Below are positions 1 through 5,993 of a DNA stretch of 10,589 nucleotides, one piece after another. The notes below the pieces were generated by a model. It ran no database searches, was not told the DNA's origin, and saw nothing but the letters and a program-made list of their open reading frames with translations. Positions within the stretch are counted from its first letter, which is position 1. Each line of letters starts with the position of its first letter. The DNA lies in NCBI GenBank assembly GCA_002502785.1, contig DAQG01000039.1, positions 1 to 10,589 on the forward strand, given 5' to 3'. A program made the position numbers and the translations under genes. This stretch comes from Methanothrix harundinacea. Lineage in GTDB: Archaea > Halobacteriota > Methanosarcinia > Methanotrichales > Methanotrichaceae.

Positions 1-1
1 T

Positions 2-751
2 TTCCGATCCTACAAGTTAAAAGATGGCGATAAGAGCACCAGCGATCTGGAGAAGGAGATGAGCATCAGAAATACGACGATTCTGCATGCCATCAAGGAT
101 ATGACCGATTCAGACCTTGTAGCCAGAACTGATCAAGGCTATGGTCTAACTAACCTCGGCAAGATGCAGGCCTATATGCTGACCAATATGATTGACTTCG
201 TATTAGTCCTGAAAGAACACAGCGATTTCTGGCTGACCCACGACATAAGCGGAATACCAGTAGAACTCCTGAGTAAAATAGGCGTGCTTTCCCATTCAGA
301 GATCATGGCCTCAGATAATTTTGATCCGCTCAGGACTCAAAATTATTTCCTCAAGGAGATTGTTAATTCGAAGCAGATATATGGCGTATCACCAATAATG
401 ATGCCAGATTTTCCTATGCTGATCAGCGCGATGGTTAAAAAGGGAGCGAACGTAAATTTGATACTGACGACTGATATTTTAAAGATCGTCTACAACGACT
501 ACTACGATATTATATGCGAACTACAAAACTATGAGAATTTTATTCTATATCATATAGACGAAATCGTAACTACTGCCTTTACGGTCACGGATTCTGTTCT
601 GAACTTGGGTTTATTCCGAATCGATGGTGGTTATGATCTCGGGAGCGATCTCATCTGTACTGGAGAAGACGCCATCAAGTGGGGGAGGGAACTATTTGAT
701 TTTTATCGTGAAAAATCTGAGTTAGTTGAGTGGGACTCATGCAGTTGGTGA
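2..751 (+). CDS. FilR1-family (DUF1724) winged-helix transcriptional regulator, 5' end outside window
   Basis: A DNA-binding regulator of the methanogen family whose middle domain is named after FilR1 of the Methanothrix quorum-sensing system. The reading frame is open from base 2 through an internal ATG at 59, so the gene begins before the window; the residues before that ATG (LKDGDKSTSDLEKEM) continue naturally into the helix-turn-helix, which argues against starting at 59. The visible N-terminal part is a winged helix (NTTILHAIKDM, then GYGLTNLGKMQA). The rest is the FilR1 middle/effector region, recognisable by FWLTHDISGIP, YGVSPIMMPDF, VTDSVLNLGLF, the following DGGYD, and IKWGRELFDFYR near the C-terminus. 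A ligand is probably sensed by this region, but none is known from the sequence. The gene converges on the UbiA gene. Family assignment is confident; the target genes are unknown. Confidence 0.88.
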   Translation, partial: FRSYKLKDGDKSTSDLEKEMSIRNTTILHAIKDMTDSDLVARTDQGYGLTNLGKMQAYMLTNMIDFVLVLKEHSDFWLTHDISGIPVELLSKIGVLSHSEIMASDNFDPLRTQNYFLKEIVNSKQIYGVSPIMMPDFPMLISAMVKKGANVNLILTTDILKIVYNDYYDIICELQNYENFILYHIDEIVTTAFTVTDSVLNLGLFRIDGGYDLGSDLICTGEDAIKWGRELFDFYREKSELVEWDSCSW

Positions 752-870
752 AGTTAAGGTTTTATAACATGGATATTTTACGTGTTCGATTATAGAATTC
801 CTAATTATGCTTTGTTTGCCCTCAAACCAGATCCAGGCCACTCTGATTCTTCCAGCTTCTAATCTTGGAA

Positions 871-892
871 ATACCGTTATTGAAAACGGTAT
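871..892. repeat. Perfect 8-bp inverted repeat between convergent genes
   Basis: ATACCGTT at 871-878 and AACGGTAT at 885-892 are exact reverse complements around a 6-base loop. It lies in the 250-base spacer between the stops of the FilR1-type gene and the UbiA gene. No T-run follows on either strand, so it may be a transcript-end hairpin or a protein-binding dyad rather than a classic terminator. I see no gene in 752-1001; the short frames there are AT-rich and lack a Shine-Dalgarno site. Confidence 0.4.
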
Positions 893-969
893 ATGGACTC
901 TCAAAGAATCCCCTGTTCGTGCTAGGCATCGTTTTACGCCAAAAAAAATATGTTTTATTCCGTGCAGAA

Positions 970-1001
970 CCAATGTCCATTGGGACAAAATTATAAAAAA
1001 T
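970..1001 (-). terminator. Probable terminator of the UbiA gene
   Basis: Read on the minus strand, the stop codon is followed at once by a T-rich tract (complement of 985-1001), the usual archaeal termination signal. It is followed by a 6-bp dyad, CCAATG at 970-975 and CATTGG at 978-983. Confidence 0.45.
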
Positions 1002-1922
1002 TTATGAGAAAAGGATGAAGAGAAAGCACGCAAAAATGCATTTTCCGTCAACAAATAAATCCAGAATAAGCGGGTTTCTCCTCACACTGAAGTAAGGTAT
1101 GTAAACGTATCCATAAAATATCAGTCCGGCCATCAACAGTTGGATCTCACCGTTCACCAAGGCCAGTAGGGGCAAGAGCGTGCTGTTCAGAGCTAAAAGG
1201 ATCGCGGTGGTCTTTCTGGCGCCAAAAATCACGGGTATCGTTCTAACACCCGTCTCTTTGTCACCTTTAACATCCCTTACGTCGTAGAGAACGGCAGCTA
1301 TGAAGGTCATAATCAGCATGAAGTAGAGTACAGTTCCCAAAGTCTTCATCTCTGGCGGATTGATCATGTACGCGGCGGGAAGAAGGGTGCATGTCAACCC
1401 CCAAGCGACTGCCACGACGACGTTTTTCATGACTGGTATATCCTTGAGCCTGAAGTTCAGAAGGGGCAACTTTGTTGCGTAAAAGGCATTTGCGGCGAAT
1501 GGCACGAAGATAATTGGAAGGGCAAATGGCTTACTCTGCAAGAGGATCAAACCTGCCAAGAAATACGCCGTCAAGGAACATAAGAGAAAAAGCCCCTTCC
1601 TATCAGAGAGAAATTTATGTCGTTCAGGCATATTAATGGTGTCCTTGTTCATATCCACAATACTGTCCAAGCTGTAGATTGAGAATGTAATCAAAAACAC
1701 GATGAAGCATGCAGATGTACTTGGAGACATCCCGATCAAGAGACTTGCAATATAAGTTCTGAAGAAGCCTGTGACTCCAATAAAAAGTGAGCTAACAGAG
1801 AGCAAAGAAAGCGCATGCTCAGCAAGTTTGTACCCCTTTCTACAATAGGACATCCGAATATTGTTCAGCTTTATTGATACGGGCCCGTGTTCGAGCATGA
1901 CATCATAATTTAAATCAAACAA
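1002..1922 (-). CDS. UbiA-family prenyltransferase (integral membrane)
   Basis: An integral membrane enzyme expected to transfer a polyprenyl group from its diphosphate to an acceptor, as in archaeal lipid or quinone-type pathways. The acceptor cannot be read from the sequence. Many hydrophobic segments run from about residue 38 to the C-terminus. The first Asp-rich motif is YSLDSIVDMNKD (D86, D90, D94), and the second is DVRDVKGDKETG (D214, D217, D221), followed by RTIPVIFG, typical of UbiA. The NxxxDxxxD Asn position is Ile82 here. At 306 residues the length is usual. The start is uncertain: TTG at 1922 gives the longest frame, ATG at 1898 and ATG at 1853 are alternatives, and none has a good Shine-Dalgarno site; ATG 1853 gives an N-terminus of common UbiA length. 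The gene stands alone, convergent with the FilR1-type regulator. Family confident, substrate open. Confidence 0.85.
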   Translation of the reverse strand: MFDLNYDVMLEHGPVSIKLNNIRMSYCRKGYKLAEHALSLLSVSSLFIGVTGFFRTYIASLLIGMSPSTSACFIVFLITFSIYSLDSIVDMNKDTINMPERHKFLSDRKGLFLLCSLTAYFLAGLILLQSKPFALPIIFVPFAANAFYATKLPLLNFRLKDIPVMKNVVVAVAWGLTCTLLPAAYMINPPEMKTLGTVLYFMLIMTFIAAVLYDVRDVKGDKETGVRTIPVIFGARKTTAILLALNSTLLPLLALVNGEIQLLMAGLIFYGYVYIPYFSVRRNPLILDLFVDGKCIFACFLFILFS

Positions 1923-1964
1923 ATATGAACTCTTCTAACCGACATTCCACGACAAGTCTGTGCC

Positions 1965-1979
1965 AAATTAATATTTTTT
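1965..1979 (-). promoter_or_regulatory. TATA-like box for the UbiA gene
   Basis: On the minus strand the sequence reads AAAAAATATTAATTT, an AT-rich box about 45-55 bases before the TTG start. Transcription would begin near 1940-1945 with a short leader. The background is AT-rich, so support is only moderate. Confidence 0.35.
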
Positions 1980-2253
1980 GAGTTGCTTTATCGAGTGATA
2001 CTTGAGGCCTATATCTAACTTTTTTGCAATAATAATTGAGAATATATCTGTTAAACCGACGGTTGCGATTAGATATTTACAAATGCATACATATATATTA
2101 ATTATGATCTTAGAAAAATTTATATTACACTTTATTTATAGAATGTAACTGTTGACCGGTGCAAATTCTTTTGCAGCTTGAACGTTCCACGAAACTTATC
2201 GTAAGCAAAAATCAGAGAACAGATCGCTGTAGATATATGATGGGACTTACCGT
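1980..2253. other. AT-rich intergenic stretch without a gene
   Basis: No coding frame with a credible start was seen. It contains a 6-bp stem-loop (TGCAAA at 2160-2165, loop TTCT, TTTGCA at 2170-2175), an 8-base palindrome GAACGTTC at 2180-2187, and several TATA-like runs around 2085-2145. It separates the UbiA promoter from the transposase remnant. Confidence 0.5.
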
Positions 2254-2578
2254 CTAACCCACAAACTCATTGAGATCAAAATCCGAACCCATCGATCGTC
2301 CCTCTTTCGATCGTTCGTTTGATTTAAGCAACTGATCTATCATGTCATCAGGCCACCCTTGGCCATCCACCTCCTCTACGCCGATTAGCCCACTCAGATT
2401 ATGAACATTGCAGAGGGCATGTAGGCAGCCGAATTTGAAATCGGGTATCCAGCCGTCGTGAATACCCCATCCTTCGAAGACCGGCAATATGCCCATCGTC
2501 TATGTTTGCCTCCCCACTGCGGCTATGATGGGCCGCATAATAGGTCAGAGACTCTTTAGAAAAGACATGAAGCCATTC
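2254..2578 (-). pseudogene. IS66-type transposase remnant, frameshifted and truncated
   Basis: A decayed internal piece of an IS66-family transposase, about 105 codons of a protein that is normally near 500 residues. The upstream part (2578-2498) reads EWLHV...LTYYAAHHSRSGEANID, and the downstream part (from 2496) reads MGILPVFEGWGIHDGW, then HALCNVHNLSGL and GQGWPDDMIDQLLKS. Both match the order of the IS66 catalytic core (WLHV, LTYY, H-x-R-G, GILP, HDGW, H-LCN-H-L). HDGW should hold one catalytic Asp. One extra base at 2497 breaks the frame between NID and MGILP; removing it restores a continuous protein. The preceding catalytic Asp region and the C-terminal third are missing, and stops appear just before 2578. 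No terminal repeats or partner IS66 genes are seen. The element cannot be active. Confidence 0.82.
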
Positions 2579-2641
2579 TAGTCATCAATATTTCGCGCTT
2601 GATTCAAGTAGAATAAAAACGTGTCTGAACCGCTACGATCA

Positions 2642-2692
2642 ACTATTAATAGAGATAAAAACCCCTTAGGGTAAAAGGACGATGGTGAGATC
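2642..2692 (+). promoter_or_regulatory. Promoter region and ribosome binding site of the secreted protein gene
   Basis: A TATA-like CTATTAATAG lies around 2643-2652. A Shine-Dalgarno site GGTGAGATC (2684-2692) sits three bases before the ATG at 2696 and supports that start. A small dyad ACCC/GGGT (2661-2672) lies between them. Confidence 0.5.
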
Positions 2693-2695
2693 GAC

Positions 2696-3115
2696 ATGAA
2701 AACAGTCAGATGGTCAATCATATTTTTCGCCTTTGCAGCACTCATCCATCCCTGTACCGCCCTCAGCAACGCTGACGTTACGGGAACCTGGCAGTCCAGC
2801 TACAGCTTCGGCCCAGTTGAAGAGATAATGACCGCCAACATCCAGCAGATCGGAGACAACATAATTGGATCTTATTCGGTAGACGTTAGTCCGTCCGGGG
2901 ATGATTACGGAGGAGTAATCTTTGGGACTATAGATGGCGGCAAGATTAATGTATTCTACCTGGCCATAAAAAATGCAGATGGAAAAGATCCCCTGACAAC
3001 CATATCCTTCACAGATGGACGGCTGGTGAACGATGACAAAATCCAAGGCGAGTTTTACTACCGGGACAGCGATTCGTTAGAACTATCTGGACCCTACGAG
3101 GCGATCAGAATCTGA
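2696..3115 (+). CDS. Small secreted beta-rich protein of unknown function
   Basis: A 139-residue protein with a clear N-terminal signal: a basic n-region (MKTVR), a hydrophobic core (WSIIFFAFAALI) and a likely cleavage around residues 22-26 (TALSNA). The mature part begins with DVTGTWQSSYSFG and is rich in short beta-forming stretches with Gly turns (GSYSVDV, GGVIFGTIDGG, GEFYYRD, LSGPYEA). The opening GTW and this strand pattern recall small calycin/lipocalin-like beta-barrels, but that is an inference from composition only. No catalytic motif, lipobox or membrane anchor was seen. The mature protein is acidic, as expected for an extracytoplasmic archaeal protein. The start is fixed by the Shine-Dalgarno site GGTGAGATC. 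The gene is alone on its strand, between the transposase remnant and a convergent two-HTH gene. I do not recognise a named family. Confidence 0.75.
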   Translation: MKTVRWSIIFFAFAALIHPCTALSNADVTGTWQSSYSFGPVEEIMTANIQQIGDNIIGSYSVDVSPSGDDYGGVIFGTIDGGKINVFYLAIKNADGKDPLTTISFTDGRLVNDDKIQGEFYYRDSDSLELSGPYEAIRI

Positions 3116-3178
3116 AATAAATCCCTAAACAGGTCGACCCTTCAAAAGGATGGGAAAAACACGGCTTTTAAAGGGCTT

Positions 3179-3211
3179 GGGGGAACTGCTCTAGGGCAGA
3201 GGCAGACCCCC
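3179..3211. terminator. Strong hairpin between convergent genes, likely bidirectional terminator
   Basis: GGGGG (3179-3183) pairs with CCCCC (3207-3211), and CTGCTCT (3186-3192) pairs with AGAGGCAG (3198-3205) with one bulged G, leaving a short AGGGC loop. It abuts the stop of the minus-strand gene at 3214. On the minus strand a T5 run follows near 3154-3158; on the plus strand only TTT follows. Confidence 0.5.
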
Positions 3212-3213
3212 TT

Positions 3214-3810
3214 TCAAGCTTCTGCTGTCTCATAATCGGTATCCATGGTGTCCTGCAGACCATCCTTGGAGATGTGAGTAACCATCCTCTCTGAGACGTC
3301 CTGGTCAGAGATGATATCCTCAAAGCGCTTGGTATATCCGTCCCTCTCGGCAGCCGCCTGACACTCGAAGATGTTCTTATACTCGCTGATGGTGGAGGGG
3401 GCCACGCCCAGACTTTCGCTCATCTCCTTCACCGAGAGATTGGCATTAGCCAGCTTCGAAAACTCCTGCTTCTCAAAGGGCGGCTTCAGATCGGACTCCC
3501 GAAACAGATGGAGCTTGATCCTGGCACGACTGACGGTCTTGTTGAGCGCTCGATCTCCCAGCTGCTCAGCAATCTCGGTATCGCTGAGCCCCTTATAAAA
3601 TAGCCTCACCACGGTGGCCATCTGCTCTGGGGTGAGCTTCGTCTGTATGTTGTATCGCTGGCACATATCAGATACAACCACCCGAAGCTTACGTTCGATC
3701 TCCGAACTTCCTTTGAGATCGCCATGTAGCGTGGCCTGCTTCTCGACCACTTTGGTGCTGCTTGAGACCTTCAAGAACAGCTCTTTCAACTGCTCCGTCT
3801 TATCGCTCAT
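3214..3810 (-). CDS. Two-HTH protein of the 'conditioned medium-induced protein 4' (Cmi4) family
   Basis: A soluble 198-residue protein resembling the archaeal family annotated in haloarchaea as conditioned medium-induced protein 4. Matching landmarks are the N-terminus SDKTEQLKELFLKV, the segment RYNIQTKLTPEQMATVVRLF, YKGLSDTEIAEQLG, RARIKLHLFRESD with a following PPF, and the C-terminal KDGLQDTMD. The first HTH-like unit spans about residues 59-88 and the second about 124-147 (LSVKEMSESLGVAPSTISEY), so DNA binding is likely; targets are unknown. The ATG at 3810 is preceded by a Shine-Dalgarno-like GGGGTG (complement of 3820-3825) and a TATA box near 3841-3855. It is monocistronic and ends against a hairpin. 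The family match is from memory of its conserved pattern; the regulatory role is inferred. Confidence 0.8.
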   Translation of the reverse strand: MSDKTEQLKELFLKVSSSTKVVEKQATLHGDLKGSSEIERKLRVVVSDMCQRYNIQTKLTPEQMATVVRLFYKGLSDTEIAEQLGDRALNKTVSRARIKLHLFRESDLKPPFEKQEFSKLANANLSVKEMSESLGVAPSTISEYKNIFECQAAAERDGYTKRFEDIISDQDVSERMVTHISKDGLQDTMDTDYETAEA

Positions 3811-3840
3811 TTAAGTACACACCCCTTCGATAACTCCCTT

Positions 3841-3855
3841 GTTTATACTATAAAG
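3841..3855 (-). promoter_or_regulatory. TATA box of the Cmi4-family gene
   Basis: On the minus strand the sequence reads CTTTATAGTATAAAC, centred about 35-40 bases before the ATG at 3810. This predicts a transcript start near 3820-3828 and a very short leader holding GGGGTG. Confidence 0.5.
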
Positions 3856-4107
3856 AGGTTTCCCATAATATTGGCGTGGAGCTTAACTAAAATATATATT
3901 CCAAGTTGTCACGAAATGCATTGAAGAAATTTTTAGGCTGATGCATACATCCTGAAAGACATATCCGCTTCCAAAAACCAGAACGTTATACACGATTCGC
4001 GGCACATAACTATGATAAGAGCGATCCTAATTTTATTATATACATATTTAGTCATATTCGAATTTCGGATCGTTATAGTCGCAGAGATAAGCCCGCATAT
4101 CACCCTA
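3856..4107. other. AT-rich start of a gene-poor region
   Basis: No gene was found. A plus-strand TATA-like tract (ATTTTATTATATACATATTT, about 4029-4048) could drive transcription starting near 4070, into the structured block that follows. Confidence 0.4.
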
Positions 4108-4490
4108 AAATAGCTTCAGTCGGAGTGACTGGATCGGAGCCACCCCGACCACTTCATTCACCAAAAGAGGTGATCTTGATGGGATTCCATGCTAACACTC
4201 TTCAGTAAGCGTTGCATTTTCACCCGTTTCCAGGTCAAAGGGACCTAAGGGAACTACCCCAGAGAGGGGGTTGTTTATGGCGGCACCGGCTTCGCCGACC
4301 GAGCCCATCAGGTCAGATTGCGTATACCCCAGCGACTGAAGATATCGGCAGAACCAATAAATCCGAAGCGATTCGAAAGTTGTTCACGCCGGACACCTCT
4401 GCTCACCCAGAGCATTCATAGTAAATAAGGCTTTTTGTGAAAGTTCTCATTATTTTAGGGGCTTGCGCAGTGGAACTGCTCAACAGAGAG
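4108..4490 (+). other. GC-richer block of consecutive stem-loops, possible structured RNA or decayed gene
   Basis: Five short dyads occur in order. GTCGGAGTG (4119-4127) faces CACCCCGAC (4141-4149) with one mismatch. AGGTC (4232-4236) faces GACCT (4242-4246). AACTACCCC (4252-4260) faces GGGGTTGTT (4267-4275) with one mismatch. CGGC-TTC-GCCG lies at 4287-4297. TTGCGCAGT (4463-4471) faces ACTGCTCAA (4475-4483) with one mismatch. A TATA-like tract precedes it near 4029-4048. Three plus-strand frames carry stops. A 69-codon frame starting at TTG 4212 has arginine-rich, low-complexity content and no homology I recognise. It may be a non-coding RNA, a leader, or remnants of a lost gene. Confidence 0.3.
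4168..4208 (+). promoter_or_regulatory. Near-perfect Shine-Dalgarno site followed by a nine-codon reading frame
   Basis: GAGGTGATC (4167-4175) is the full archaeal anti-16S match. It sits three bases before ATG 4179, which opens a nine-codon frame (MGFHANTLQ) ending in TAA at 4206-4208. The first codons form a small dyad ATGG-GATT-CCAT (4179-4190). It may be a leader peptide, or the beginning of a gene cut short by a nonsense mutation; the same frame stays open after the stop to 4421. Confidence 0.35.
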
Positions 4491-4608
4491 TATCTTGAGT
4501 AAATAGCTCATTACTATCTCTAAAAATATGAATCAATCTCTTTTATGATAGCTATTCATTGGTCATAGATTACGGGTATTTTGCCAATTTTCTATGCCAA
4601 AATTTATT

Positions 4609-4642
4609 CTTTTAAGTATTGAATTATAATTTTCTGTGACAT
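4609..4642 (+). repeat. Promoter-like direct repeat, copy A
   Basis: CTTTTA, 9 bases, TTATA, 3 bases, TTCTGTGACAT. The same order recurs at 4853-4887, and similarity continues weakly for about 15 bases (TCG then TAAAA). Confidence 0.45.
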
Positions 4643-4845
4643 CTGTCGTAAAAATCGATGTGGTAAATGCCTTGTACGCGTTTTCTAGACATAAAGTTAG
4701 GCCAGTTATATTACATAATATTGAAACTGTTATTTCGAAAAACCAGCTAACTGGGCTCTATTCAATGTGGCTTTTTGGCCTAACCGATGACCAATGGATA
4801 GCTATTTATGTACTTGATTATGAATTTGCCTGTAAAACTGCGTAA
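4636..4845 (+). CDS. Doubtful small open reading frame (69 codons)
   Basis: The frame starts at a GTG inside repeat copy A and encodes a 69-residue product with aromatic and hydrophobic patches (LYSMWLFGLTDDQWIAIYV). It has no Shine-Dalgarno site and its base composition is as AT-rich as the surrounding non-coding sequence, unlike the GC-rich genes nearby. I recognise no family. It could be chance or a remnant of a small gene lying between the two repeat copies. Confidence 0.18.
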   Translation: MTSVVKIDVVNALYAFSRHKVRPVILHNIETVISKNQLTGLYSMWLFGLTDDQWIAIYVLDYEFACKTA

Positions 4846-4852
4846 TTCCCAT

Positions 4853-4887
4853 CTTTTATAAACTACGCTTATAGGATTCTGTGACAT
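4853..4887 (+). repeat. Promoter-like direct repeat, copy B
   Basis: CTTTTA, 10 bases, TTATA, 3 bases, TTCTGTGACAT; the final 11 bases are identical to those of copy A, 245 bases away. Here the GTG that opens a frame in copy A is followed by ACA and a TGA stop. Confidence 0.45.
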
Positions 4888-5415
4888 GATTTCGATAAAA
4901 TTTATACTGTTTTGTGTTAATTACTGCCATCCTTCCGCGTCATGATAAGAGAGAAGTTATTCAGATGACAACAGGTAGCAAAACAGAGTTCTGAAAATGG
5001 GCCCCGAATGATCCAGCTACTGAGCCAAGGCATCCTTCTTGATGGCGGGGTGGGGTCAGGATTTTCGATCGTGACGAATGCAGGACTTGAAGCTTTTTCG
5101 GCGAAAAGAGGGAGAAAGGAATCAGGCCTCTCGGGGTAGCATTAAAGCCGCCGCACCACCAAATTATAGCCCGGAAACGGTATCACAGGGAACCATCTCC
5201 GACAAAGTCAGCCTCTTTTGGCGAATACAACGAGGAGACCCCGATCCGATCTCATCGTCATAGGAGCGTTGATGTGTACAAAATACATAAATCTTTTGTG
5301 CGAATCTGCTGAAGATTATACGCATCCGATGCAGATTTTAAGATAAATATACCAGACGTGTAAAGCAAATATACCCAGCAATAGAAGACGACGCTGAGTA
5401 TCGTGCGTAGATTCG
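4888..5415. other. Gene-poor stretch with mixed composition
   Basis: No gene can be supported. The part about 4990-5265 is GC-richer than its flanks and holds short frames on both strands: a 43-codon plus frame from ATG 5008 to the TAG at 5137-5139, a 61-codon plus frame from 5078 to 5263, and a minus frame ending near 4963. None has a Shine-Dalgarno site or a recognisable motif. The pattern would fit eroded coding sequence. 5266-5415 is AT-rich. Confidence 0.4.
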
Positions 5416-5436
5416 TTAAATATATTATATATTTAA
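5416..5436. repeat. AT-only palindrome
   Basis: TTAAATATAT (5416-5425) and ATATATTTAA (5427-5436) are perfect reverse complements around a single T. Flanking AGATT (5410-5414) and AATCT (5435-5439) extend the dyad if a 4-base insertion on the left is allowed. It could serve as a TATA region for either strand, or an easily melted site. Confidence 0.4.
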
Positions 5437-5746
5437 TCTAAGTTGAGACGTGAGAATTTCGATTGACCTCTGGCCGAGCATCCTCATTTAACTACTCTTT
5501 AAATAGGAGCGGTCCAAAAGTTGGAATTTAGAGGGGTTTTTCGAAATCCTCACGGAATTCGTGACAATTTAAGGCACATGAGCAGAGAAGATGCTCTGAC
5601 AACTGAAAGGTAAACCCGATAATTCCAAGTCCGCCGGATATCTTCTGCCCTCGTAGTCTTGACCCACTTGTGGATATCAGGGCTATGGGGACACGAAGCA
5701 TAAACCAGAAGACTGCACTCGTCCGAACTGAAACCAGGCGCCCGAT
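5437..5746. other. Intergenic stretch downstream of the small membrane protein gene
   Basis: No gene was seen. It contains a weak dyad GAGG...CCTC around 5531-5551. The frame overlapping 5670-5882 on the plus strand is antisense to the small membrane protein gene and is discounted. The T-run terminator expected for that gene is not obvious. Confidence 0.4.
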
Positions 5747-5962
5747 TCAGAACCTCTTTCGCGGCCTCTTTTTGAACCTGTTCTCAGGATTCATGTCCCT
5801 GGCAACGCCGGCGGCGATGAACCTCTCCACCCTATCCTCCCGAATCTTCCTCTCCTGGACCACCCGCTTGACTATGACATAGTTGGCTATGAAGAAGGCC
5901 GGCAGCATCAATAGGCATATGGCGGCGATCTGCCAGATCTCCAGATGGTAAGAGACGTCCAT
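5747..5962 (-). CDS. Small single-pass membrane protein of unknown function
   Basis: A 71-residue protein. One transmembrane helix (residues about 9-32: IWQIAAICLLMLPAFF and continuing to VIV) follows a short polar N-terminus. It is followed by a charged amphipathic stretch (KRVVQERKIREDRVERFIAAG) and a strongly basic tail (KKRPRKRF). By the positive-inside rule the C-terminal part should be cytoplasmic. The composition is GC-rich, like the neighbouring real genes. ATG 5962 has no Shine-Dalgarno site, but a TATA box (TTTATACGAG on the minus strand) lies about 25 bases upstream, so a leaderless transcript is likely. The gene follows the MutS-like gene by 31 bases but seems to have its own promoter. 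I recognise no family; a membrane adaptor or regulatory subunit is conceivable but unsupported. Confidence 0.6.
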   Translation of the reverse strand: MDVSYHLEIWQIAAICLLMLPAFFIANYVIVKRVVQERKIREDRVERFIAAGVARDMNPENRFKKRPRKRF

Positions 5963-5980
5963 GAAATATAAATTAGCCTA

Positions 5981-5992
5981 CTCGTATAAAAA
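5981..5992 (-). promoter_or_regulatory. TATA box for leaderless small membrane protein gene
   Basis: The minus strand reads TTTTTATACGAG, centred about 26 bases before ATG 5962. It lies just downstream of the MutS-like stop codon (5994-5996). Confidence 0.5.
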
Positions 5993-5993
5993 T

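Noticed and set aside
737..1054. Minus-strand 105-codon frame between the first two genes
   Set aside because: It overlaps both real genes' ends, has no Shine-Dalgarno site, and lies across the dyads and T-rich tract.
2714..3046. Minus-strand 110-codon frame
   Set aside because: It is antisense to the secreted protein gene, which has a signal peptide and a good ribosome binding site.
5078..5263. Plus-strand 61-codon frame
   Set aside because: It has no ribosome binding site and no recognisable motif, and several frames compete in the same area.
3906..5567. 10-bp inverted repeat TTGTCACGAA (3906-3915) and TTCGTGACAA (5558-5567) enclosing the gene desert, as possible element ends
   Set aside because: Ten bases over this distance are expected by chance, and the flanks show no further match or target duplication.
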